Assembly: GCF_001458255.1 (NCBI RefSeq) | Contig: NZ_CYSB01000027.1 | Location: 88,306-152,305, forward strand | Direction: 5' to 3' | Source of the DNA: Thalassovita autumnalis | GTDB taxonomy: Bacteria > Pseudomonadota > Alphaproteobacteria > Rhodobacterales > Rhodobacteraceae | Length of the DNA stretch: 64,000 bases | Part shown: in pieces, positions 1 through 8,813 of the stretch | Numbering within the stretch: the stretch's first letter is position 1 | Layout: each line of letters starts with the position of its first letter | Translations under genes and position numbers: made by a program | The notes under the pieces: generated by a model | The model's input: only the letters and a program-made list of their open reading frames with translations | What the model was told of the DNA's origin: nothing | Databases searched by the model: none

Positions 1-2
1 AC

Positions 3-2918
3 GCCTATATGGCCGATGGTATGCTGCATCTGCGCTTCAACCAGGTCAATTACGCCGCGGGGATTTCGGTCACCGTGACGGCGGTGGATGACACCATTGT
101 TGAAAACCGGGAACGCCAAACCCTTTCGGTGACACTGGACAGTGCGGACACCACGCAGGCCAGCTGGGATGACCAATCTGGCGGCGCTGAGGTGGATGTG
201 CGCATTCTGGACAACGACAAGGGTGAGGTGATCGTCAGCGAAACCAATGGCGATACCATCGTCACCCAAAGCGCGCCCGACAGCTACACGCTGCAACTCT
301 CCAAAGCGCCAACGGCGGATGTGGTGGTCTCGGTCCTCAGCGATGGCAGCACGGTGGCCAGCTCTTCTGACAGCCGCTGGGATGATACGGCCAAAACGGT
401 GACCTTCACTGCCGCCGATTGGAACACACCGGTCACCATATGGCTGGCCGCATCGGCCACGCCGCCGAGCGAACCCCAGCCGACGGTCAAACCCGGCGTG
501 CAGGATCACATCATTGCCGGTGTGCAGGGGCCGCTGACGGTCTTTGGCGGTGTTGGCAACGGCGCCGACCGGACCATCGCCATCGCCAAGACATTGCCGA
601 CGGAAACCAACGCCGATCTGCCGCAGGTCGAGGAGCTGGTGAATGAGGATGAGCAGACCGACCGTCTGGTTGTCTTCAACGATGGCAGCGCTGCGGTTCA
701 GTCAGGCACTTTGAGCGAAGACAATCTCTCAGGCTTTGGTCTGGGCGCGACGGATCTAGTGTTGAACAACGGCACCACCGCGGTGCCGGATCTGGTGACC
801 TACCGCGCCGGCATCAACTATCATCAGATGGAAGTGGTGGAGCTGCTGCTGGGCTCAAACGCCGACACGCTGGAGATTGAGAGCACCGCTGAAAACGCCC
901 TGACCGTGGTTCACGGTGGCGGCGGAGGTGACACCATCACCGTGACCGGTGCCGATGGCAGTGCCAATGTCGGCGGCGATAGCCGGACGCTGGCGGTCTT
1001 TGGGGACACCACGCAGGACGGGCAGCGCTACAACAGCCGCTCAGACGCGGTGGATGGGACCGGCCGTCAGTTTGCGGCTGGTGGTGATGATGTGATCGAT
1101 GTCAGCGGCGCCAATGGCTTCGTCATAGTCTATGGCGGCGTGGGCAACGATGTGATCACCGGCACCAACTTCAATGACCATCTGCTGGGTGGCTCTGGTA
1201 ATGACGTGATCCATGCGCTGGCCGGAAACGATCATGTCTATGGCGACAATGGCCTGAACATCGATCAATCCGTGCGCAAGGAGTTGCAGCCACAGCTGAT
1301 TTCCATCGTCCTGTCGCAGGATCTAACGGCGACCGGGTTCAATGCCCAAACCGGCGATGCCCTGGCGGCGGCAGGTGCGGATCAGATCACCGGCAGCGGC
1401 AACAATGTGATCGTGACGGACTTTGGCGTCATCGAACAGATTGCTGGCACCAACCGCGCCTTTGACACTGCCAGCCTGACCCGCGTCACCTCGGCCCGCG
1501 TGGATGAGGGCGGTGCTGACACGGTGACCTTGACCGATGGCTTTGATCTGGTGATCGGCGGGCAGGGCGGTGACACCCTGTCGATCGGCACCGGTGGCGG
1601 CGCGGTTCTGGGGGACAATGGGGAGATCGTGATCGATCCAACCACCCAAGCGCTGAGTGAGATGCGCACGACGGACACCGCCCATGGCGGCGGCGATGTG
1701 ATAACGGCTGGCAATGGCTCGGCCCACCTCTTTGGTGGCAGCGATGGCGATACCATCACATCGGCCGATGGCGATGATGTGATTGCCGGCGATCAGGGCA
1801 GCCTGACCTTCAGCGATGGGGTGCGCGCGGTCTTCACGGTTGAGATTGAGGATCCCGCCCATGGTGGCGACGATGTGGTCTCCACCGGGATTGGTGATGA
1901 CTGGGTGATCCTGGGCGAAGGGGCCGACAGCGCAGTGTCAGATGATGGTCTGAACATCGTGCTGGGCGATGCCGGCCGGATTGAGGCCAGCGCCAGCACC
2001 GGTGTGGCCGTGCAGATTGACACAGCACAGCCAACCCTTGGCGGTGATGACACCATCATCGGCGGCGCAGGTCGGGATGTACAGTTCGGCGGCGCGGGTG
2101 CGGACAGCCTGACGGGCAATGCCGGTGATGACCTGATGCAGGGCGATCACGGGCTGCTGACACGCGCGTTGTCGCTGGCCACCGGACAGTGGACCTTTGA
2201 AAGCAAGGACATCACCGAAGGCGGTGACGACGTGCTGATCGGGGACACGCTGGCGGATCCTGATATCGGTCGTGACTTCATGATCGGCGGCATTGGCAAC
2301 GATACCTTCTCGATGAGCATCGGCACCGATGTGGTGGCGGGTGAATTCCTGCGCGTACGCTTTGAAAAGGATCAGACGGGTGAGGAAACCATCACCTCCT
2401 TCCTGACCCCGGCGGTGAAGGATCTGGACCTGCTGGTACAGATCACCCTTGGGGTGAACTTCGCCTCTGAGGCCAGCGCCATTGTTGGCCCGCCCGAAGG
2501 GGTGAATATCGACTTTGGCCTGCCCGGCGATGTGCGCATTTCGATCACCGACCGGATGGATCTGATCTTCCTGCTGGAGGATATGCTGACCGGCGCGATG
2601 ATGGAGGGGCTGCTGTCTGAACAGGCCGCGTCTGAGGTTGCGGGGCTGCAGGGCTTCCGGATGCTGACACCTGAAATTCTGGCCACCTTCGGTGTTGACC
2701 CGGCGGTGCTGGAACAAGAGGGCGACGCCCCGGCGGAGCCTGCCGAACAGCCTGGCACCCCCAATGTCGTTGAACCCAGTCTGCCAAACCCGGAAGAGGC
2801 GCAGAACCTCTTTGGTGTGACCCCCGAGGCGACAGAAACCGCCGCGGCGGCGCCGCAGGGTGGTTGGCGAATGGCGGGCTGGCGGCTAGGGTCATCCGAC
2901 ACGGTTTCCAACGGATAG
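3..2918 (+). CDS. C-terminal part of a large Calx-beta / RTX-repeat surface or secreted protein (5' end outside window)
   Basis: The reading frame is open from the first bases of the window, so the true start lies upstream and only the last ~971 residues are seen. The visible N-terminus carries Calx-beta-like segments (VDDTIVENRERQTLSVTL near residue 25; TVTFTAADWNTPVTI near 135). From about residue 300 to 770 there are many glycine/aspartate RTX nonapeptides of the GGxGxDxL type (GGVGNDVITG, GGSGNDVIHAL, GGAGADSLTGNAGDDL), which in this family bind calcium after export. The last ~150 residues are repeat-free, Pro/Glu/Ala-rich and end in a Trp/Arg-rich stretch (WRMAGWRLG). Length, repeats and acidic composition fit a giant exported adhesin. 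The next gene starts 5 bp after the stop, and the following four genes look like export machinery, so this is probably their substrate. Cleavage and export signals at the missing N-terminus cannot be judged. Confidence 0.85.
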   Translation, partial: AYMADGMLHLRFNQVNYAAGISVTVTAVDDTIVENRERQTLSVTLDSADTTQASWDDQSGGAEVDVRILDNDKGEVIVSETNGDTIVTQSAPDSYTLQLSKAPTADVVVSVLSDGSTVASSSDSRWDDTAKTVTFTAADWNTPVTIWLAASATPPSEPQPTVKPGVQDHIIAGVQGPLTVFGGVGNGADRTIAIAKTLPTETNADLPQVEELVNEDEQTDRLVVFNDGSAAVQSGTLSEDNLSGFGLGATDLVLNNGTTAVPDLVTYRAGINYHQMEVVELLLGSNADTLEIESTAENALTVVHGGGGGDTITVTGADGSANVGGDSRTLAVFGDTTQDGQRYNSRSDAVDGTGRQFAAGGDDVIDVSGANGFVIVYGGVGNDVITGTNFNDHLLGGSGNDVIHALAGNDHVYGDNGLNIDQSVRKELQPQLISIVLSQDLTATGFNAQTGDALAAAGADQITGSGNNVIVTDFGVIEQIAGTNRAFDTASLTRVTSARVDEGGADTVTLTDGFDLVIGGQGGDTLSIGTGGGAVLGDNGEIVIDPTTQALSEMRTTDTAHGGGDVITAGNGSAHLFGGSDGDTITSADGDDVIAGDQGSLTFSDGVRAVFTVEIEDPAHGGDDVVSTGIGDDWVILGEGADSAVSDDGLNIVLGDAGRIEASASTGVAVQIDTAQPTLGGDDTIIGGAGRDVQFGGAGADSLTGNAGDDLMQGDHGLLTRALSLATGQWTFESKDITEGGDDVLIGDTLADPDIGRDFMIGGIGNDTFSMSIGTDVVAGEFLRVRFEKDQTGEETITSFLTPAVKDLDLLVQITLGVNFASEASAIVGPPEGVNIDFGLPGDVRISITDRMDLIFLLEDMLTGAMMEGLLSEQAASEVAGLQGFRMLTPEILATFGVDPAVLEQEGDAPAEPAEQPGTPNVVEPSLPNPEEAQNLFGVTPEATETAAAAPQGGWRMAGWRLGSSDTVSNG

Positions 2919-2923
2919 AATGA

Positions 2924-4756
2924 ATGCCCTCTGAACAGACGTTTCCGCTTTTCCAGAAAGCGTTAGCACATCATTTGGCGGGCATCTCAGGCCTTAAAGG
3001 CATCCATGCTTTCCTGCGTGAAGACGGCCCCTGGCAGGAGGCCGCCCGGCTGGGCAAATGCGACATCGACGCGGCGGAGCCGGTGCTGGAACGCTTCGCG
3101 CCGGACGGCGGCGGCTCTGTTGCTGCCATTGAGGGGGCTGAGGGCACCGGGGATGCAGGGGCGGCGTGGCTGGCCAGCTATATGCTGGGCGCGCCGGGGC
3201 TTGATCTGGTGGTGCTGTTGCGGCTTGAGGGGCTGGGACCGGCTGAACTGCAAGGGCAGCTGGCACAGGTGGAGGCCAAGGTCGGCTGGCTGATGCTGGC
3301 CGCGCTTAGCGACCGGTCCGATCAGGTTGACGATATTGCGCTGGGAACCGAAATTGGCGCGCAGGTCCTGCTGGATGCCGCCAGTGCCCGCAGCCGTCGC
3401 CAACTGGCCGATCAATGGATTGCCCGTCTGGAACGTGCGCTCAGCCCCGATCTGATCGCGGTCACCTGGATGAAAGCAGGGCGGCCAAAGTTGTTGGCGC
3501 TGTCCGGTGGTGGGCTGGTGGAGCGCAACAGCGAAGCCCGCAGCCAGGTTGAGGCATTGGCCGATCACGCGGTTGAGGCGCGCACGCCCCTGCTAATCGC
3601 CGCGGAAAAAACACCTGACCCGGATCAGCTGCGCCCGGAGGAGGCGGATCTGCCCGATCCCGCCACACAATCCGCCGCTGAGGAGGCGCTGGCGCGGGTT
3701 GCGGCCCTGGGCGGCGCGCGCGGCGTGGCGATGCCGGTCTACGAAGGGGATGAGGCCGCAGCCGTGGTGGTGGCCGTTTGGGCCGAGGGCAGCACAGCCG
3801 GTGATCTGCACCCCGAAGCAGTGGACCTGCTGGCGCGTGTCTTAGGCGAAACACTGGCCATTCAGGGGCGCGCCTACCCATCGATCCTGCGGCGTATGGG
3901 CAATTGGTGTTTCGCATTGCTGCGTAAAGTGTTTGGCCTAACGGCATGGAAGATCAAACTTTTCTTTGTTCTCCTCGCCCTGACGGTTGGCGTTCTGTCG
4001 CAATGGCCCACCCGGTATGAACCGGATTTCAGTGCCCGGATTGAGGCGCAGGACCGGCGGGTGATTTCCGCCCCCTTTGATGGCTTCCTCTCCGAAGCGC
4101 CTTTTCAGCTGGGCGATGTGATTGCGCCGGGATCTTTGATCGTGGCGATGGAAGACAGCGATCTGGTTTTGCAGGTGGCACAGGTCACCTCGCAACTGGA
4201 AGAGATCTCCTCCGAAATTCAAACCGCCCGGGCGCAGCGTGATACCGCGCGGGTGCAATCCCTTGAGGCGCAGGCGCGGCAGGTGCGGGTGCAGCTGGAT
4301 CTGGCTGAACAGCAGCTGCAACAGGCCCGCTTCACGGCGGAGGCGACCAGCGCCGTGGTCGGCGGTGATGCCTGGCGGCGTGTGGGCGGGCGGGTACGAC
4401 TGGGCGAGGCGCTGCTGGAATTGGCCGCCACCGACCGGTTCCGCCTCTTGGTCTTTGTTGATGAGGATTGGATTGCGGACCTTAGCCCGGGCGATCAGGG
4501 CACGCTTTTGCTGACCGCCTATCCCGCCATGCCGATCGCGGTGACGCTCGACAGCATCACCACCGATCCGCAACTACGCGATGGGCGCAACACCTTCGCT
4601 GCCTGGATGCGGCTGGATCAGCTGCCGGATGTCACGCTGCTGGACGGGATGCGCGGCGTTGTGCGGGTTGATGCCGGTGAGACCACAATGCTGCAGGCCT
4701 ACCTGCGTGGGTCGCTGCGCTGGCTGCGCCGCAGTCTGTGGCGGTGGGGGCTATGA
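2924..4756 (+). CDS. HlyD-family membrane fusion/adaptor protein with an extra N-terminal cytoplasmic domain
   Basis: About 610 residues. Residues 1-~310 are soluble and look like a divergent GAF-type or degenerate sensor domain. I cannot assign that part firmly. One hydrophobic segment near residues 345-365 (LFFVLLALTVGVLSQWPT) is followed by a HlyD-type periplasmic region: a lipoyl/barrel-sandwich half (RRVISAPFDGFLSEAPFQLGDVIAPGSLI), a coiled coil of alternating Leu/Gln/Glu (~410-465), the second lipoyl half, and a beta-barrel (RLLVFVDEDWIADLSPGDQG). Family members bridge inner-membrane transporters to the outer membrane. The gene starts 5 bp after the RTX gene and ends in an ATGA overlap with the next gene, so the genes are translated together. 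Typical HlyD proteins have only a short cytoplasmic N-terminus, so the ~310-residue N-terminal domain is unusual. Confidence 0.8.
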   Translation: MPSEQTFPLFQKALAHHLAGISGLKGIHAFLREDGPWQEAARLGKCDIDAAEPVLERFAPDGGGSVAAIEGAEGTGDAGAAWLASYMLGAPGLDLVVLLRLEGLGPAELQGQLAQVEAKVGWLMLAALSDRSDQVDDIALGTEIGAQVLLDAASARSRRQLADQWIARLERALSPDLIAVTWMKAGRPKLLALSGGGLVERNSEARSQVEALADHAVEARTPLLIAAEKTPDPDQLRPEEADLPDPATQSAAEEALARVAALGGARGVAMPVYEGDEAAAVVVAVWAEGSTAGDLHPEAVDLLARVLGETLAIQGRAYPSILRRMGNWCFALLRKVFGLTAWKIKLFFVLLALTVGVLSQWPTRYEPDFSARIEAQDRRVISAPFDGFLSEAPFQLGDVIAPGSLIVAMEDSDLVLQVAQVTSQLEEISSEIQTARAQRDTARVQSLEAQARQVRVQLDLAEQQLQQARFTAEATSAVVGGDAWRRVGGRVRLGEALLELAATDRFRLLVFVDEDWIADLSPGDQGTLLLTAYPAMPIAVTLDSITTDPQLRDGRNTFAAWMRLDQLPDVTLLDGMRGVVRVDAGETTMLQAYLRGSLRWLRRSLWRWGL

Positions 4757-6870
4757 GCAGCCTGCGCCACCCGGATTGGCACCTCTTGGGCGATCAGCGG
4801 TTTCGCCGCCGCGCCGCCATTGAAACCAGCCATCAGATGTTTCGCGGGGAGGCCTTTGTGGTGCTGTCAGATCGGATCACCGGCCATCATCTGCGGCTGA
4901 GTGAGAGGGCGCAGGATTTGTGGCGGCTGTTTGACGGGCGCCTGACGATGAATGAGATCTGGGACCGGCTGATGCGCCGCCCGGCGATTGCGCCTTCGCA
5001 GGGGGAACTGGTGGATTGGGTGATGCAGCTGGTGGGCGCCGGGCTGATCCTGTCAGATCACGCGCTGGATCCGGTGCTGCTGAGCGAACGCGGCCACAAA
5101 CGGCGCGCCCAGTCGATTGAGCAACGTCTGGCAAGCCCTTTGGCGATCAAGATAAAACTCGGCGATCCCCGTTGGTTGGTGCGCTTGAGTTACCCGCTGG
5201 TGCGCCCCCTGTTCAGCCGCTTCGGCGGGGTCTTGGTTCTGGCGACCTTTCTGTTGGCTTTGACGCTGGCCCTGCTCAATTGGGGTGAGGTCACGGTGGC
5301 GGCGGATCAGACGCTGCTGTCGCAAAGTGGCCTATTGATGCTGGCGCTGGCTTACCCGGTGATGAAGCTGCTGCATGAATTGTCCCATTGCTACGCGCTG
5401 CACCGTTTCGGCGGTCAGGTGCGGGAATTTGGCGTGATGCTGCTGCTGTTTTTCCCCGTGCCCTATGTGGAGGCTTCAGATGCCAGCGCCCTGCCGGACA
5501 AACGCGCGCGTATGCTGGTGGGGGCGGCGGGCATTCTGTCTGAGATGCTGATTTCATCGGTCGCGCTGATCCTATGGCTGCAGGTTGAGCCGGGGGTGGA
5601 ACGGGCGGTGCTGTTTAACTTCGTCTTGATCGGATCGGTATCCACGCTGTTGTTCAACGGCAATCCGCTGCTGAAGTTTGACGCCTATTTCGTATTGTCG
5701 GACTGGCTGGAGATGCCCAATCTGGCCAAACGCGCGGGGGAGTATCTGCAGGATCTCTACCTCAGCCGGGTGGCCGGGCTGCGCCCCGAGTTGAACCTGC
5801 ACCCGGGGGAGGCGGGTATCTTGGGCACCTATGGGATCCTGTCGCTGGGCTACCGGCTGCTGCTGACCCTGACCATCGCCTATATGATCTCGGGCTGGTT
5901 TTTTGTTTTTGGTGTTCTTCTGGCGATCTGGGCCACCCTGATGAGCATGATCTGGCCGCTGGCCAAACTGTTTCGCAAGGGGCACCGCATGGCCAAAACG
6001 CAAAACCGCACCCGCAGTGGCTGGATCCGTCAGGCGCTTTTCCTTGGCGGGATCGGTGCCGCGCTGACACTGGTGCCATTGCCGTTTTCGGCCAAGGGGC
6101 AGGGGCGGATTGTGCCCTTGCCGGGCGCTGAAATCACCGCTGCAACCTCAGGCGTGATCGGGCGCGATCTGCTGGTTGACGGCGCCGCGGCCGTGGCGGG
6201 GCAAGAGGTGACACGCCTTCAGAACCCGGCCCAGACCGCCCGGCGCCAAGCGTTGGAGATCAACCTGACTGCTCTGGAGGATGAGCTGTCGCGCAGTGGC
6301 GCAGATGTGGCGCAGCGCCTAAGGCTGGAACGCGAACGTGAGGTTGCGCTCACCGCTTTGCAGCAGGCCAGTGAGCAAGAGGCGGCACTGTCGATCCCGG
6401 CGCCCCTGGATGGCAGGATCAGCTGGCAGGGTGGCCAGCCGCCACCAGCGGGCAGCTATGTCTACCGCGGTGATCGGCTGGGCTATGTGATTGCGCCCGA
6501 GGCCTTGCAGATTTCCGCCGCCTTTCCCGCCGCCTTTTCCGGTCGGATCACGGCTGAGGCACAACTGGTGATGTTGCTGCCCAATGGGCAGGAAATCCGC
6601 CGCCCGGTGGATCGGGCGCGGGTGGTTGATATCGGTCAACAGGTGCCGCCTGAACTGCTGGTCTCCACCGGTGGGCCGGTGCCGGAACAGGCTGACCGCC
6701 CCGGCATGGCCTTGGATTCACGGCTGATCCTATGGGCCGCCCCGGAGGGCGATCTGAGCAATTGGGCCGGCGCCCGGGTTGAGGCGCGGGTGGATCTGGG
6801 ACAGGCCAGCGCCTTCAGTCAGTTGTTGTTCCATGTCGAACGCCTGTTCCTCAGGGTGACGCGCCTATGA
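4753..6870 (+). CDS. PqqD-like / M50 site-2-protease-like / HlyD fusion membrane protein
   Basis: The ATG at 4753 overlaps the previous stop (ATGA) and is preferred over an in-frame GTG at 4738; this gives 705 residues. Residues ~5-95 resemble a PqqD-type peptide-binding domain (HPDWHLLGDQRFRRRA ... LSERAQDLWRLFDG). A polytopic membrane part follows with the zinc-protease motif HELSH at residues 208-212 and a matching NGNPLLKFDAYF motif that supplies the aspartate near residue 310, as in M50/S2P metalloproteases. After the last membrane segments (~385-450) comes a HlyD-like periplasmic half with a lipoyl domain (GQGRIVPLPGAEITAATSGVIG) and a short coiled coil. Such PqqD-M50-HlyD proteins are often labelled 'putative peptide zinc metalloprotease'. 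Both zinc-site motifs are intact, so it may cleave or anchor the exported protein. It overlaps the SecA-like gene by ATGA. Confidence 0.8.
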   Translation: MSSLRHPDWHLLGDQRFRRRAAIETSHQMFRGEAFVVLSDRITGHHLRLSERAQDLWRLFDGRLTMNEIWDRLMRRPAIAPSQGELVDWVMQLVGAGLILSDHALDPVLLSERGHKRRAQSIEQRLASPLAIKIKLGDPRWLVRLSYPLVRPLFSRFGGVLVLATFLLALTLALLNWGEVTVAADQTLLSQSGLLMLALAYPVMKLLHELSHCYALHRFGGQVREFGVMLLLFFPVPYVEASDASALPDKRARMLVGAAGILSEMLISSVALILWLQVEPGVERAVLFNFVLIGSVSTLLFNGNPLLKFDAYFVLSDWLEMPNLAKRAGEYLQDLYLSRVAGLRPELNLHPGEAGILGTYGILSLGYRLLLTLTIAYMISGWFFVFGVLLAIWATLMSMIWPLAKLFRKGHRMAKTQNRTRSGWIRQALFLGGIGAALTLVPLPFSAKGQGRIVPLPGAEITAATSGVIGRDLLVDGAAAVAGQEVTRLQNPAQTARRQALEINLTALEDELSRSGADVAQRLRLEREREVALTALQQASEQEAALSIPAPLDGRISWQGGQPPPAGSYVYRGDRLGYVIAPEALQISAAFPAAFSGRITAEAQLVMLLPNGQEIRRPVDRARVVDIGQQVPPELLVSTGGPVPEQADRPGMALDSRLILWAAPEGDLSNWAGARVEARVDLGQASAFSQLLFHVERLFLRVTRL

Positions 6871-8792
6871 GTGGGGCTGGCGTGTTGCGGCGCCCGGTGC
6901 TCAAGGCGTTTGCCCGCTCGCGCCAGCGTCCGGTGCGCCGTCAGATCGCGCCTTTTCACCGGTTTCGCCTTTTTGTTGATGAGTATCTGCTCTGGCATTT
7001 CGCACCGACGGGCGAGCGGCTGAAACCGCTGCGGCAGGAGATTGCGGCGCAGACCGAACAGATGGAAGGGCTGGGCGATCCCGATCTGGTGCGCCTTTGC
7101 CGTCAGCCCCTGCGGGCGGAGGACCTGCTGAAACCCGGGGCTGGCGCGGAACGGATCGCGGCCGTGCTGGAGGTGATCCGCCGTGAAACCGGGCTGCGGC
7201 TCAGGGCCAATCAGATCGAATGTGCGGTTCTGCTGCTCAATGGCGATTGCGTGGAGTTGCGCACCGGTGAGGGCAAAACGCTCTCGGCTGCTTTGGCCGC
7301 TTTGGCGGCGGCCAGTGTCGGCGTGTCCACCCATGTGGTGACGGTGAATGACTATCTGGCCGAGCGGGATCACGACCTGATCGCCCCTTTGGCGGCGCGG
7401 ATTGGCCTCAGCTCAGCCGTGGTGTTGCAAAGCGATGCGGATGCGGACAAACGCAGCGCCTATGACTGCGATATCGTCTACGGCACCAACAAGACCTTTG
7501 TGTTTGATCACCTGCGCGACAAGCGGGAACAGCATCAACAGGGTGAACGTGCGCTTTTGCGCCAGACCGGGCAGGCCCTTGCGATTGTGGATGAGGTCGA
7601 CTCGGTCCTGATTGATGATGCCACGGTGCCGATGATCCTGTCAGAACCCGCTGAGTTGCCGCCCGAGGTGGATGTGGTGCTGTTTCGCAACCTCATCGCC
7701 TTTGCCCGTGCGCTGGTGCCGGGGCAGGAACGGGTGCTGGACAGCCATGGCAATTGGCGGCTAACCAAAGCAGGCATCGCCCATCTGGAGGAGGTGGCCC
7801 CGCAGTGGCGTCACCCGCTGGCCCGCACCGCGGATGTGATTGAACTGGCCGAACTGGCCCTGACCGCCACCTTCGGGTTTCTGGAAGGCGTGGCCTATAT
7901 CCTGCGTGAGGGTGAGGTGGTGATGGTGGATCAGGCCACCGGCCGGCTGATGCCAGACCGCAAGTGGGATTACGGTCTGCAGCAGATGATTGAGATCGTG
8001 GCGGGCGTTGAGGTCACGGCTGAGACCCGCACCGTGGGCCACATCACCCAACAGACCTATTTCCGCCAATACCGCATCCTGTCCGGCCTGACCGGCACGG
8101 CGCATGAATGCCGGGCGGAGTTCTGGGCGATCTTCAAACTGGCGGTGAAACCGGTGGCGCCACATGCGCCATCGCGCATGGTGAACCACGGGTTGCGGCT
8201 GTTTCGCCGTGCCGATGCCAAATGGCGGGCCGTGGCCGAGCGCGCGGTCACTATGGCCAAGGACCGGTCCGTGTTGATCGGCGTCAACGATGTGTCTGAA
8301 ACCAATGCGCTGGTCGCGGTGTTTCAGGATATGGGGCGCGAGGTGGCGGTGCTGAACGCGCTCAGCGAAGCGCAGGAGGCTGAGCTGGTCGCCCAGGCGG
8401 GACAGGCGGGGCGCATCACCATCGCCACCCATCTGGCAGGGCGCGGCACCGATATCGCGCTGGACGCGGAAGTGCGCGCCGCGGGCGGGCTGCATGTGAT
8501 CATCGCCTCGGTTATGGCTTCGGCCCGATTGGAACGCCAACTTCATGGCCGCGCCGCGCGTCAGGGGGATCCCGGCAGCTATGACCGGATGATCAGCCTT
8601 GAGGACCGGGGCCTGAGCGAAGGGGCGTTTTCGCTGTTGCGCCACAGTGTGACATGGCTGCTGCGGCGCCGGATCTTGCCGCGATTTAGTCTTGCCAAAA
8701 TCCACGCGGACCGTGATCGTCGTGCCCGAAGCCTGCGGCGGAAAACCCTGCTGCGGGAACAGGATATGCGGCGTCGGCTGGGCTATAAATAG
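6867..8792 (+). CDS. Shortened SecA-like preprotein translocase ATPase (SecA paralogue)
   Basis: 641 residues against ~850-900 for housekeeping SecA. The motor is clear: Walker A RTGEGKT at 132-138, Walker B VDEVDSVLIDDA starting near 241, the Q-motif region NQIECAVLLLNG, the second-motor motif AGRGTDIAL at ~523-531 and the arginine-finger region QLHGRAARQGDPGSYDRMISLEDRGL at ~559. The preprotein cross-linking region between ~260 and 400 is short, and the C-terminal helical wing and zinc-binding SecB tail are absent or reduced to ~50 basic residues. All ATPase motifs look intact, so it should be active. It sits third in an ATGA-coupled set behind the RTX gene, which suggests a dedicated export motor rather than the general SecA. 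It could instead act in the cytosol on the PqqD-M50 protein; the sequence alone does not show this. Confidence 0.85.
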   Translation: MSGAGVLRRPVLKAFARSRQRPVRRQIAPFHRFRLFVDEYLLWHFAPTGERLKPLRQEIAAQTEQMEGLGDPDLVRLCRQPLRAEDLLKPGAGAERIAAVLEVIRRETGLRLRANQIECAVLLLNGDCVELRTGEGKTLSAALAALAAASVGVSTHVVTVNDYLAERDHDLIAPLAARIGLSSAVVLQSDADADKRSAYDCDIVYGTNKTFVFDHLRDKREQHQQGERALLRQTGQALAIVDEVDSVLIDDATVPMILSEPAELPPEVDVVLFRNLIAFARALVPGQERVLDSHGNWRLTKAGIAHLEEVAPQWRHPLARTADVIELAELALTATFGFLEGVAYILREGEVVMVDQATGRLMPDRKWDYGLQQMIEIVAGVEVTAETRTVGHITQQTYFRQYRILSGLTGTAHECRAEFWAIFKLAVKPVAPHAPSRMVNHGLRLFRRADAKWRAVAERAVTMAKDRSVLIGVNDVSETNALVAVFQDMGREVAVLNALSEAQEAELVAQAGQAGRITIATHLAGRGTDIALDAEVRAAGGLHVIIASVMASARLERQLHGRAARQGDPGSYDRMISLEDRGLSEGAFSLLRHSVTWLLRRRILPRFSLAKIHADRDRRARSLRRKTLLREQDMRRRLGYK

Positions 8793-8813
8793 CTGGTTTG
8801 ACCTGGGGGAGGG

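Noticed and set aside
900..2300. DNA-level tandem repeats in the RTX gene considered as a CRISPR or satellite array
   Set aside because: The repeats exist at protein level (GGxGxD) but the DNA copies diverge and the frame is open throughout.
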